Origin: Bacteroides sp.
GTDB lineage: Bacteria > Bacteroidota > Bacteroidia > Bacteroidales > Bacteroidaceae
NCBI GenBank assembly: GCA_017630035.1
Contig: JAGBWA010000062.1
Coordinates: forward strand, 1 to 39,354
Reading direction: 5' to 3'
DNA: 39,354 nt
This document shows, in pieces, positions 31,459 through 39,354 of this stretch. Each line of letters begins with the position of its first letter. Positions within the stretch are counted from its first letter, which is position 1. The notes beneath the pieces are model-generated. The model was not told where the DNA came from. It was given only the letters and a program-made list of their open reading frames with translations, and ran no database searches. A program made the position numbers and the translations under genes.

Positions 31459-33366
31459 ATGAAAAGAACACTTGTTGATTTATTTGAATCATCCGTAAAG
31501 CAGTATGCTAACAACACCTTCCTGTTGGAAAAGATAGGAAAAGAGTTTCAACCTACTACTTATGCCGAAGTGCAGAAGAAAGTTTATCAATTAGGTGCTG
31601 GTTTGCAAGCCCTTGGAGTAAAGAAGGGTGATACAATGGCCTTGCTAAGCGAAGGTTGTAATATGTGGATTATTGGCGAATTGGCCATGTTCTATGCCGG
31701 TGCCATCAACGTACCTTTGTCTATCAAGTTGGAAGAGAGCAACGACTTGTTGTTCCGCTTGATTCATGGCGAAGTGAAATACATTATGGTTTCGGGCACT
31801 CAACTAAAAAAAGTGCGCCTTATCAAAGACCAACTTCCTAACGTAGAGAAAGTTATCGTATTCGACGAGATGCCAAGCTACGAAGAAAAAGAAATCTCGC
31901 TTGCCGAAGTGCAAAAGATGGGCGATGAATTCTTGGCTACTCACTCGATGGAAGAGTTCTTGGCTATCGGTCAATCTATCCAAAACGATGATTATGCCAC
32001 CATCACCTATACATCGGGTACAACTGCCGACCCTAAGGGCGTTATCTTGACTCACCGCAACTATACATCGAACGTAGAGCAATCGCTTACTTTGGTGGAT
32101 ATCAACGAACATTGGCGCACACTGATTATCCTTCCATTGGACCACTGCTTTGCTCACGTTGTAGGTTTCTACATCATGTGTTCGGTAGGTGCAGCAGTAG
32201 CTACTACACAAGTGGGACGTACACCATTGGAAACATTGAAGAACATCCCTCTTAATATTAAAGAGGTGAAGCCACACTTCATCCTCAGTGTACCAGCATT
32301 GGCCAAGACATTCAAGAAGAACATTGAACAAGGCATCCGCGCTAAGGGTAAGAACACCGTGAAGTTATTCAACTTTGCATTGGCAACCGCTCAACTTTAT
32401 CATGGCGAAACGAACTTGGAAAGCAAGGGATGGCGCATCCTATTGAAGCCGCTTGTTTGCCTATTTGACAAGATTCTCTTCTCGAAGGTGCGCGAAAACT
32501 TCGGTGGCGAACTGAAATTCTTCATCGGCGGCGGTGCATTGCTCGACAAGGATTTGCAAAAGTTCTACATGGGCATTGGCATGCCAATGTATCAAGGCTA
32601 TGGCTTGAGTGAAGCTACTCCGGTACTTTCATCGAATGGTCCTGAAAAGTTCCGTTTAGGTTCGAGTGGTAAGTTGGTGAAACCGCTTGAATTGAAGATT
32701 TGCGACTCGGATGGCAAGGAACTTCCCGTAGGCGAAAAGGGTGAAATCGTAGTGAAAGGCGAAAACGTTATGGCCGGCTATTGGAAGAACCCCGTTGCTT
32801 CGGCCGAAACCGTGCGCGACGGATACCTATACACTGGCGACTTGGGTTACATGGGCAAGGATGGTTTGCTCTATGTATTGGGTCGTTTCAAGAGCTTGCT
32901 CATTGGTAGCGACGGTGAAAAGTATAGCCCAGAAGGTATTGAAGAGGCTTTGGTACAACACTCGCCAAGCATTGACCAAGTGATGCTTTACAACAACCAA
33001 TCGAACTACACTACTGCATTGATTGTACCCAACAAGGAACGCATTGCTAAGTTCATCGAACGTCAAGGATTGAAATTGAATACACCCGAAGGCAAGAAAG
33101 CGGCTATCGCTGCTATCGAAGCGGACATCAATAAGTTCAAGAAGGGTGGCGACGCTGAACTCGGTGGCATGTTCCCCGACCGTTGGTTGCCAAGTACATT
33201 TGCCGTATTGGCCGAACCATTCACTGAACAAAATCAAATGATTAATAGTACAATGAAGATGGTTCGTGGCAAGATTGAAAAGGCTTATGCACAACGCATT
33301 GAAAGCCTCTATACCGCCGAAGGCAAGAACATCTATAACGATGACAACTTGAATGCTTTTGCTTAA
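31459..33366 (+). CDS. Long-chain fatty acid-CoA ligase (AMP-forming)
   Basis: The 635-residue enzyme activates fatty acids through an acyl-adenylate to acyl-CoA. The ANL superfamily motifs are clear: YTSGTTADPKGV (184-195) for ATP phosphate binding, YQGYGLSE (378-385), YTGD (458-461) with the ribose-binding Asp, and GR (475-476) starting the C-terminal lid, where GEKYSPEGIE carries a conserved lysine region. It has no signal peptide and is probably a peripheral cytosolic membrane enzyme, for example for recycling or incorporating exogenous fatty acids. It stands alone, with its own promoter and a strong hairpin after it. Confidence 0.93.
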   Translation: MKRTLVDLFESSVKQYANNTFLLEKIGKEFQPTTYAEVQKKVYQLGAGLQALGVKKGDTMALLSEGCNMWIIGELAMFYAGAINVPLSIKLEESNDLLFRLIHGEVKYIMVSGTQLKKVRLIKDQLPNVEKVIVFDEMPSYEEKEISLAEVQKMGDEFLATHSMEEFLAIGQSIQNDDYATITYTSGTTADPKGVILTHRNYTSNVEQSLTLVDINEHWRTLIILPLDHCFAHVVGFYIMCSVGAAVATTQVGRTPLETLKNIPLNIKEVKPHFILSVPALAKTFKKNIEQGIRAKGKNTVKLFNFALATAQLYHGETNLESKGWRILLKPLVCLFDKILFSKVRENFGGELKFFIGGGALLDKDLQKFYMGIGMPMYQGYGLSEATPVLSSNGPEKFRLGSSGKLVKPLELKICDSDGKELPVGEKGEIVVKGENVMAGYWKNPVASAETVRDGYLYTGDLGYMGKDGLLYVLGRFKSLLIGSDGEKYSPEGIEEALVQHSPSIDQVMLYNNQSNYTTALIVPNKERIAKFIERQGLKLNTPEGKKAAIAAIEADINKFKKGGDAELGGMFPDRWLPSTFAVLAEPFTEQNQMINSTMKMVRGKIEKAYAQRIESLYTAEGKNIYNDDNLNAFA

Positions 33367-33391
33367 TTAAAAGCATGATGCAAAGATAAGC

Positions 33392-33419
33392 GTAAGGCGT
33401 GCCAATTGGCACGCCTTAC
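33392..33419. terminator. Bidirectional terminator overlapping the ppk stop codon
   Basis: GTAAGGCGTGCCAA (33392-33405) and TTGGCACGCCTTAC (33406-33419) form a perfect 28-bp palindrome, followed by TTATTT on the plus strand. The ppk TAA (33418-33416) lies inside the right arm. It serves both the acyl-CoA ligase gene and ppk. Confidence 0.8.
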
Positions 33420-35476
33420 TTATTTAAATCCTTCAAATAGTCGTAGAAGGTGTATTGCGAACGAATAGTTTCTTGTTGAGGATTGGGCGATTTCCATTGA
33501 TGTTGCAAATGTTCGTCCACAAAGCTTGCCTTTCGTTTATCGGCCAATTGTATGTGTAACATCTTGATAAGCAGTGCTTTGATATCCTTATCCAACACGG
33601 GTGTAACGGCTTCGATACGACGATAGAGGTTGCGACGCATAAAGTCGGGCGAGCCGAGGAATAGCTTCGGACGACCGTTATTACCAAAGTACCACACACG
33701 CGAGTGTTCAAGGAAACTATCCACAATGCGTGTGATGCGAATGTTCTTGCTATAAGGTTGGTTGGGTTTCAAGCAACAGATGCCACGCACAATTAAGTCG
33801 ATTTGTACACCGGCTTGCGATGCTTCGTATAGACGTTCAATCATGGCGGGGTCTTGCAACGCATTCATCTTTAGGATAATTCTTCCCTCCTTCCCTGCCT
33901 TAGCCAAATCCATTTCGTGTTCAATGAGTTTGTTCAGTTTGTCTATCAAATTGAAACGAGGCACCAACAAACGATGGAAAACCGGATTCTTCTTTCCGCG
34001 CAATGTACGGAAAAGGTTATGCAGGTCGTTCACAATAACCGGATTGCATGTAAACAAACCTAAGTCTGCATAAATCAAAGCAGTTTTTTCATTGAAATTA
34101 CCGGTGCTGACGTAAGCATAACTAGTTAGTTTATGTCCTTGCTCATCGCGTCGGAGCACCAAAGCAACCTTGGCATGCACCTTCAGTTTTGGTATACTGA
34201 AGATAATGTTAATGCCGGCCGCCTTCATCATCTCAGCGGTGGCTAAGTTGTTCTCTTCATCAAAGCGTGCTTTCAACTCTACGAAAACGGTTACTTTCTT
34301 ACCATTTTGTGCGGCGGCTATCAATGTATTGATAACGGCCGAGTTTTCGGCTACACGGTATTGGGTTACCATAATTTCGCGCACGGTAGGGTCGTGAACG
34401 GCTTCATATAGGAAATGAATGAAGTGGTCGAAACTATGATAAGGATAGCACAACAACAAATCGCGACGCGCCACATAGTTGAAGATAGACTCGCGCTCGT
34501 CAAGGCAATGCAACTTCATAGGTTGCGGTTTCTTTTGTTGCGGAAGGTGTTTATTCGGATTAGGAAGAGAGCGCAAATCTTCTAAATTCAGATGTTTATC
34601 GCCAGGTACCAACTCGCTTTTATCAATGTGGTATGCATCCATTAGATAGGAAAGGAAATCGTGTGGCATGGCGCGGTCGTAAACAAAGCGACACACATCG
34701 CCAATCTTACGCTTCTTTACCTTCTTTTTTACTTGTTCGATAATCTCGTTGGTGTTGGCGGCATCATCTATATAGATATCGGCATCGCGCGAAATCTTGA
34801 TGCAATAGCTACAATCCACATCGTAGCCCGGGAAGATAATATCCAAATTGGCTTTGATAATATCTTCGATAAACATGATGTAGTAGTTCTTTCCTATCTT
34901 GGGTAGTTGAATGAAACGCGGCACCTTGCTATAGGGCAACTTCATTACAAAATGACGCACACGATTATGGGGGTCGGTTTCGCCTTTGCGAAGCAAACGC
35001 ACGGCCAAGTAGAGGCGATTATCGCGTAAAAACGATACAACCTTATCTTTGGTTACCGGTACGGGCGATAGATAGGGCAATATCTCCTCGCGGAAGAAAC
35101 GACGGATATACTCTTGATGAGGTGCTTCTACCGTGCGACTTTGATAAAAGATGATGTGATTCTTCTTTAATGCGGGCAAAATGCTTTGCTCGTATATCTT
35201 GATACGCATCTCCATTTGGCGATTCACCTCTTTGTTGATGGCTTCCACCAAATCGCGCGCTTGCTCTTTTGTTTCATCCTCGGAAGTTACTACACCCGAT
35301 GCCACCGCTTTGTGGTCGGCCACACGGATTTTGTAAAACTCTTCCAAGTTTGACGAGTAGATTGAAATGAAATTGATGCGCTCGTACAATGGTAGCGTAT
35401 CATCCGACGCCTCCAACAACACTCTATAATTGAAGGAAAGCCAACTGATGTCTCGTTTGAAATACCTGTTTTGCAT
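33416..35476 (-). CDS. ppk: Polyphosphate kinase 1
   Basis: The 686-residue enzyme polymerises the ATP gamma-phosphate into inorganic polyphosphate, reversibly. The N domain starts RYFKRDISWLSFNYRVL with SSNLEEFYKIRVA. The catalytic phospholipase-D-like half has the autophosphorylated His434 in KLKVHAKVAL, STGNFNEKTA and NDLHNLFRTL; the second conserved His591 is in FLEHSRVWYF. Length is normal. TACTTTTG (35507-35500, minus) about 24 bp before the ATG is a good -7 element. It is divergent from the phosphoesterase gene. Confidence 0.97.
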   Translation of the reverse strand: MQNRYFKRDISWLSFNYRVLLEASDDTLPLYERINFISIYSSNLEEFYKIRVADHKAVASGVVTSEDETKEQARDLVEAINKEVNRQMEMRIKIYEQSILPALKKNHIIFYQSRTVEAPHQEYIRRFFREEILPYLSPVPVTKDKVVSFLRDNRLYLAVRLLRKGETDPHNRVRHFVMKLPYSKVPRFIQLPKIGKNYYIMFIEDIIKANLDIIFPGYDVDCSYCIKISRDADIYIDDAANTNEIIEQVKKKVKKRKIGDVCRFVYDRAMPHDFLSYLMDAYHIDKSELVPGDKHLNLEDLRSLPNPNKHLPQQKKPQPMKLHCLDERESIFNYVARRDLLLCYPYHSFDHFIHFLYEAVHDPTVREIMVTQYRVAENSAVINTLIAAAQNGKKVTVFVELKARFDEENNLATAEMMKAAGINIIFSIPKLKVHAKVALVLRRDEQGHKLTSYAYVSTGNFNEKTALIYADLGLFTCNPVIVNDLHNLFRTLRGKKNPVFHRLLVPRFNLIDKLNKLIEHEMDLAKAGKEGRIILKMNALQDPAMIERLYEASQAGVQIDLIVRGICCLKPNQPYSKNIRITRIVDSFLEHSRVWYFGNNGRPKLFLGSPDFMRRNLYRRIEAVTPVLDKDIKALLIKMLHIQLADKRKASFVDEHLQHQWKSPNPQQETIRSQYTFYDYLKDLNK

Positions 35477-35499
35477 CGCGTTCTATTCTAAACTTTTCC

Positions 35500-35507
35500 C
35501 AAAAGTA
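35500..35507 (-). promoter_or_regulatory. -7 element of ppk
   Basis: TACTTTTG on the minus strand matches TAnnTTTG; the -33 region is only T-rich. On the plus strand TAATTTCG (35541-35548) is a weaker candidate for the divergent phosphoesterase gene. Confidence 0.5.
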
Positions 35508-35576
35508 GGCATCTTTATCGAAAAGAAAAACTTTTTTTCGTAATTTCGCGCTACGAATGTTAAAAACAACGTTTTT

Positions 35577-36068
35577 ATGGTAAAAATAGGTTTACTTTCC
35601 GACACACATGGCTATTGGGATGAGAAATACTTGCACTACTTTGCCGAGTGTGACGAGATTTGGCATGTGGGAGATATAGGCTCGATGGAGGTAGTGGAGA
35701 AGTTGTCTGCTTTCAAACCTTTACGTGCGGTATATGGTAATATTGATGGGCAAGATATTCGCCGTCTATATCCACAAACATTACGCTTTAAAGTTGGTGG
35801 TGCCGAAGTGTTGATGAAGCACATCGGTGGCTATCCGGGAAAGTATGACCCTTCAATAGCCGGTAGCATCTTTACGCGCCCGCCAAAGTTATTCATTAGT
35901 GGACATTCGCATATATTGAAGGTGAAGTATGACAAAACTTTGGATATGCTTCACATCAATCCAGGTGCGGCGGGTAAGTATGGTTTTCACAAAGTACGTA
36001 CATTGGTACGTTTCGTTATTGACGAAGGTAACTTCAAAGATTTAGAAGTGATTGAGTTGGCGGATTGA
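35577..36068 (+). CDS. YfcE/MJ0936-type metallophosphoesterase
   Basis: The 163-residue cytosolic phosphodiesterase of the calcineurin-like superfamily binds two metals: SDTH (Asp9, His11), VGDIG (Asp33), GNID (Asn55), the KHIGG histidine and the C-terminal GHSH. Members act on model phosphodiesters; the biological substrate is unclear, so the gene is best left as a phosphodiesterase. A 7-bp dyad, TAAAAAC-AAC-GTTTTTA (35561-35577), includes the first base of the ATG. A strong terminator follows. Confidence 0.92.
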   Translation: MVKIGLLSDTHGYWDEKYLHYFAECDEIWHVGDIGSMEVVEKLSAFKPLRAVYGNIDGQDIRRLYPQTLRFKVGGAEVLMKHIGGYPGKYDPSIAGSIFTRPPKLFISGHSHILKVKYDKTLDMLHINPGAAGKYGFHKVRTLVRFVIDEGNFKDLEVIELAD

Positions 36069-36081
36069 GGTATAAAAAAAG

Positions 36082-36112
36082 AAAGTGGCTGAGAATCTCA
36101 GCCACTTTTGGT
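36082..36112 (+). terminator. Terminator after the phosphoesterase gene
   Basis: AAAGTGGCTGAGA (36082-36094) pairs with TCTCAGCCACTTT (36096-36108), then TGG and T-rich sequence. The A/T-flanked stem could also serve the convergent GH9 gene, which ends at 36153. Confidence 0.85.
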
Positions 36113-36152
36113 TTATATTTAATTGTATTTATTGACTAATATTACGTCGGTT

Positions 36153-38615
36153 TTATTTTAAATTGCTCAAGATATTTCCGAACAACAAATACGAAGCATT
36201 ACCTCCGATTGTTGATTCGTTTTGTCCCCAGAAGAATGGCCAATCGTCCTTGTTTTCCAAATAGTCTGGTTGCAACAAGAGCAAACCTGGTACCAATGCA
36301 CCTGGAATGAATGAGAAGTCGGCACGGTTGTTACCGTATGCAACATTCTTAGGTACAACACCAACACCCATTACATAAGAACGGTTTGAATGTGGGTGAC
36401 AACCAAAGATAAAGTCGGCACACTTGTAAATCTCATCTTTACTAATGATTTCTGGGAAGTATTTGTTTGCCCAATAGCAATTGATGCCTTGACCAACGAT
36501 TGAGCCTGTGCTACCCCAACCTGTACCATATACATTAACGCCATAAGGGCTTTGAGTAGCCAATTCGTCAAGTTCTTGCTTATAGGCTTCTACAACAGGC
36601 TTCAATTGTGCTAAGAAACCTTCGCTCATATAAGGAACTGCTTGCAATGCAAACGAAAGGTTGCGTGTATTAAGCTTTCCATTGCGTCCAGTGAAAGATT
36701 TCAAGAGGTTTTCTTCCAAGTTTGCAATGTATTTCTTGTCGCCAGTAGCCAAAAAGAGTTGGAAACCAGGTTGCATAAATGCAGGCGTAGTTGTCTTTTC
36801 TTCGTTATCGTTCCAAAGTTTGATAGCAGCAGCAAGGCAGCGCTTAGCAAGTGATGGATTGAATTCCTTCAATGCACGGCTTGCAGAAGCCAAAGCCGAT
36901 GTATAGGCTGTTGTCATGCCATCGTTATAGTAGGTAAATACCCAGCGTTCGTCACCAGTGAGGTGCTTATTGTCTGTAATGGTGCTAGGTTCGTCCAAGC
37001 GGTTGTATTGATACAAGTGTACATGGTTTACACCACGACAAGCGTGACCAATCTTTTCTACGATATTGAGCAATGGCAAGATACCATGTTCGATTTGTTG
37101 CAACAAGTCGGGTTGTCCGTCGGCAAAGTGGATGTTCACGTATTTGTTTTGCTTGTCCACCATTGTTTCATCGCGTTCGGGGCGGAAGTTTTCCCAAGTA
37201 GCTACGAAGTTAGAAACAACACCTGCGTGCGAGTTACCTTCGATGTCCCAATCACCAGCATCGAACCAACCACCTTGGTCGAAACCAGGGATGTATTGAT
37301 ATGGTTTGTATGGTGAGTGAAGTTCATCGCCCATTTGGAAGTTATCGAAGTGAGGTATTGTAGGAGGTGCTTGCACGGCATCGTCCAAATGTGGTGCACC
37401 ATGCCATACGCGATAGCCCTCTTTCACGGTCATGTGGTCCATTTGAACAGGGAACCAAACGTCGAGAGTGTGGTGCCAAACCTTAGCATACGCATCTTCT
37501 GCAATTGGGAAGCAGTTGGTTTGTTGTCCGTCGTACTCAATGTAGTAGATACCTGGCTCAGTGATATCGCTAAAGTCGGCTTTCAAGTAGTTGTAACGGA
37601 GGTATTGACCCCATTCTGTTGTCTTCACCGCCTTGGCCAATGTAGCCGAGCCGTCTTCGTTCACGCGATATACATTTGCTACCGATTGTGGTTTATCGTT
37701 CGGATCGAGTTCGATAATCGATTCTTTCTTTTGGTTTGGTGTGTAACCTACTTGCGAGAAACCAATAATTGGCTCGCGCACCCATGTTGATACAGAGTTA
37801 GGTTCTACCATCCATTCCATTACCTTACCGGTTTTGTCGGCGGGCAAGAATGAGTGAAGCACAAACCAACCATTTTGCGCCAAGATGCGGCCGTCATAAA
37901 GTTGGATATCTGTGTCGCCGGTAACGGTAATCAAGCGTTTTGGATCGTCTGGTGCCATGACAAACTTGCGTCCTTCGGCCAATGGTTTCGGTGCAACGAA
38001 CTTACCAGTGCCTCTATCGTCAGAGGTTGTCAAGTTGTTCACTTGCTTAGCTTTTTCGGCCAATGGTTTAGTTTCTGTGTCATAGCCAGCATAGCGTGGG
38101 AAGTAGTTAGGTTTACCATCTACGATGTACGAGTGATTCCAATAAGCCGATGGAAGGAATTCGAGATTGAAACATGCCTTACCTACCAATTCTTGTGGAA
38201 TGGGTTGTTCCAGATGCACTTCAATGTTGAATCCTTTGCCCTTGGGAGTCACCTTCAAGATAGGTTCGAATTCATACTCTTTATAGTAGAGTTGAACGGT
38301 TACTTGTCCTGAGATTGAATCAATTTCGCGGCTTTTCATTTCGGGTACCAAGTCCCATTGTTCGGGTGTTTCATTGAAGCGTACACCACCATTGGTCACG
38401 GTCAGTTCGCCATGATGCACAATGTCAATACCCGAACGCTTTTCATCATAGAAAATTGCTGAGAATGGGTTGCTATACACCATTACGTTTACACCTCTCG
38501 TTTCCAAATAGCCCTTCTGATTCATCTTCAGACCAGACGATTCTGTACCATTGTCGGTACATGCGGCCAAGCAGCAAACTATTGCCACGGCGGCCAAAAA
38601 CTTAAAGTATCTCAT
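36153..38615 (-). CDS. Glycoside hydrolase family 9 lipoprotein
   Basis: The 820-residue lipoprotein (lipobox LAAC, Cys19) is likely exported to the cell surface or periplasm. Residues 20-280 are a beta-rich domain that I do not recognise. Residues 285-365 (GFSQVGYTPNQKKESIIELD to GIYYIEYDGQQT) form the Ig-like cellulase N-terminal domain. From about 375 to 815 is the GH9 (alpha/alpha)6 barrel, with FDAGDWD (451-457, catalytic base Asp pair 452/455), GCHPHSNRSYVMGVG (738-752) and general acid Glu800 in WGQNESTIGGNA. GH9 enzymes hydrolyse beta-1,4-glucans (cellulose, mixed-linkage glucan, xyloglucan). A GH3 gene is its upstream neighbour, with a terminator between. Confidence 0.92.
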   Translation of the reverse strand: MRYFKFLAAVAIVCCLAACTDNGTESSGLKMNQKGYLETRGVNVMVYSNPFSAIFYDEKRSGIDIVHHGELTVTNGGVRFNETPEQWDLVPEMKSREIDSISGQVTVQLYYKEYEFEPILKVTPKGKGFNIEVHLEQPIPQELVGKACFNLEFLPSAYWNHSYIVDGKPNYFPRYAGYDTETKPLAEKAKQVNNLTTSDDRGTGKFVAPKPLAEGRKFVMAPDDPKRLITVTGDTDIQLYDGRILAQNGWFVLHSFLPADKTGKVMEWMVEPNSVSTWVREPIIGFSQVGYTPNQKKESIIELDPNDKPQSVANVYRVNEDGSATLAKAVKTTEWGQYLRYNYLKADFSDITEPGIYYIEYDGQQTNCFPIAEDAYAKVWHHTLDVWFPVQMDHMTVKEGYRVWHGAPHLDDAVQAPPTIPHFDNFQMGDELHSPYKPYQYIPGFDQGGWFDAGDWDIEGNSHAGVVSNFVATWENFRPERDETMVDKQNKYVNIHFADGQPDLLQQIEHGILPLLNIVEKIGHACRGVNHVHLYQYNRLDEPSTITDNKHLTGDERWVFTYYNDGMTTAYTSALASASRALKEFNPSLAKRCLAAAIKLWNDNEEKTTTPAFMQPGFQLFLATGDKKYIANLEENLLKSFTGRNGKLNTRNLSFALQAVPYMSEGFLAQLKPVVEAYKQELDELATQSPYGVNVYGTGWGSTGSIVGQGINCYWANKYFPEIISKDEIYKCADFIFGCHPHSNRSYVMGVGVVPKNVAYGNNRADFSFIPGALVPGLLLLQPDYLENKDDWPFFWGQNESTIGGNASYLLFGNILSNLK

Positions 38616-38658
38616 AAAATAAAAAGGGGTTAGTTTCTACTATTTTATTTTTAACTTG

Positions 38659-38690
38659 CAATATTACGAATATTTTGCAAATTAGCCAAA
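38659..38690 (-). promoter_or_regulatory. Promoter of the GH9 gene
   Basis: On the minus strand TTTG (38690-38687), 20 bp, TAATATTG (38666-38659); one mismatch from TAnnTTTG. The leader is about 40 nt. The weak -7 fits a need for activation from the upstream direct repeats. Confidence 0.6.
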
Positions 38691-38714
38691 TTTTCGTAAC
38701 AAAAACACGAAAAG

Positions 38715-38738
38715 TGGTCAAATGGTCAAAAGGTCAAT
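38715..38738. repeat. Three tandem octamers TGGTCAAA
   Basis: TGGTCAAA (38715-38722), TGGTCAAA (38723-38730), AGGTCAAT (38731-38738). It lies directly between the GH9 promoter and its 22-bp direct repeats. Confidence 0.6.
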
Positions 38739-38775
38739 TTATTTTCCCTTAACACTAAATTTATTTTCCCTTAAC
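38738..38775 (-). promoter_or_regulatory. 22-bp-phased direct repeats upstream of GH9 gene (probable activator site)
   Basis: On the minus strand TTAAGGGAAAATAAA occurs twice with exactly 22 bp between copies (starting at 38774 and 38752), with ATTTAG following the first. The repeat unit matches the susC-proximal unit at 18 of 22 positions and has the same orientation relative to its gene. The nearer copy ends about 48 bp upstream of the -33 element. Confidence 0.7.
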
Positions 38776-38785
38776 TCCCGTTCGC

Positions 38786-38851
38786 CACCGATACTATTCC
38801 GCACATCCACCGAGTGGGTTCGGTAGATGCACCGAATGCGTTCGGTAGAAA
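38786..38851. repeat. Three tandem 22-bp units CACCGA...TTCGGTAGA
   Basis: CACCGA begins at 38786, 38808 and 38830, so the period is 22. The second and third units share CACCGAnTGnGTTCGGTAGA; the third includes the perfect dyad ACCGAA-TGCG-TTCGGT. The first is degenerate. It lies between the GH9 operator and the GH3 terminator. Confidence 0.65.
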
Positions 38852-38891
38852 CAAATAAAAAGCGAGCCCGCCACCAAAGGACGAACTCGCT
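38852..38891 (-). terminator. Terminator of the GH3 gene
   Basis: On the minus strand AGCGAGTTCG (38891-38882) pairs with CGGGCTCGCT (38870-38861, two G-U), followed by TTTTATTT (38860-38853). It lies about 28 bp after the GH3 stop codon, so GH9 is transcribed from its own promoter. Confidence 0.8.
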
Positions 38892-38919
38892 AAAACAATT
38901 ATAAAAACAACATTATTCT

Positions 38920-39354
38920 TTACAACTGAATCTCGGTTTGCAAACTAAGTTCGCGCGACGAAGTACCTACGCGAAGCACTACCTTACCCGACTCTACTTG
39001 CCATCCGCCGATAGCCTCATCCCAATGGCGGAAATCATCGCGAGGTATCGTAAGTGCTACTTGCTTGCTTTCGCCCGGCGCCAACGATACGCGTTGGAAG
39101 GCTTTCAACTCTTGAGCAGGGCGTTCAATCGCACTTTCGGGGCGCGATGCATAGAGTTGCACCACTTCTTCGGCTTGCATAGCACCATTGTTGGTAAGCG
39201 TAAAGGTTACTTCTACTGCATTTTTCTTAACTTTTGCTTGAATACCTTCGTATTGGAAAGTAGCATACGACAAGCCATGACCAAACGGATACATAACAGG
39301 TTGTTGCTTAGTATCGTACCAACGATAGCCCACAAAAATACCTTCGCTATAATG
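38920..39354 (-). CDS. C-terminus of GH3 beta-glucosidase (truncated by window edge)
   Basis: The frame is open to the edge and gives 144 residues starting HYSEGIFVGYRWYDTKQQ. EGIFVGYRWYD and YPFGHGLSYATFQYEG are the classic end of the GH3 alpha/beta sandwich domain, followed by the fibronectin type III-like domain (VEVTFTLTNNGAMQAEEVVQ, VSLAPGESKQVALTI). The catalytic nucleophile and acid lie outside the window. As a beta-glucosidase it would split the short oligosaccharides made by the adjacent GH9; substrate preference is inferred from that pairing. Confidence 0.93.
   Translation of the reverse strand, partial: HYSEGIFVGYRWYDTKQQPVMYPFGHGLSYATFQYEGIQAKVKKNAVEVTFTLTNNGAMQAEEVVQLYASRPESAIERPAQELKAFQRVSLAPGESKQVALTIPRDDFRHWDEAIGGWQVESGKVVLRVGTSSRELSLQTEIQL

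Overview
The window looks like a chromosomal segment of a member of the order Bacteroidales (Bacteroides/Prevotella type); the genus cannot be fixed from sequence alone. The evidence is a SusC/SusD outer-membrane pair, a fused FeoA-FeoB ferrous iron transporter, a pheS gene without an adjacent pheT, a tRNA without an encoded CCA end, the near absence of Shine-Dalgarno sequences, and many promoters of the Bacteroidetes sigma-ABfr type (TTTG or TTG, about 19-20 bp, then TAnnTTTG).

Layout. Bases 1-301 hold the start of a lipoprotein gene reading off the left edge, a tiny upstream peptide gene broken by an in-frame stop, and their promoter. Bases 447-3624 hold YjbQ (minus strand), then feoAB with a FeoB-associated Cys-rich membrane protein, running directly into a tRNA-Cys gene. 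A terminator separates the tRNA from a tight pheS-MFS-nth operon (3687-6572). Convergent to it is a minus-strand group (9288-6585) of a small secreted protein, a two-helix membrane protein and a Na+/phosphate cotransporter. Next are pgk, a terminator hairpin and a phosphate-selective-type porin (9456-11814). A minus-strand housekeeping operon follows: nitroreductase, DUF2520 Rossmann protein, KdsC-like phosphatase, Maf and a large TPR protein (16479-11828).

Bases 16582-23831 are a compact glycan-import locus (susC, susD, a LacI regulator and a sugar-type MFS carrier) with no glycoside hydrolase inside it. A receiver-PEP-synthase-like fusion protein follows (23918-26881). Then come a minus-strand TPR protein and an FtsX/MacB-type permease (27081-30936), a repeat-rich 520-bp intergenic region, a long-chain acyl-CoA ligase, ppk (minus), a YfcE-type phosphoesterase, a GH9 lipoprotein (minus) and the end of a GH3 beta-glucosidase that runs off the right edge.

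Working together: GH9 and GH3 form a plausible beta-glucan depolymerisation pair. The GH9 promoter region carries a two-copy, 22-bp-phased direct repeat almost identical in sequence, phase and orientation to one in front of susC, 22 kb away. This suggests that the two loci answer to one regulator that is probably not encoded here. Phosphate appears repeatedly (porin, Na/Pi transporter, polyphosphate kinase). Several intergenic regions carry tandem or palindromic repeat arrays with a 21-22 bp period, which the genes do not explain. No CRISPR array, insertion sequence, prophage or rRNA was seen.
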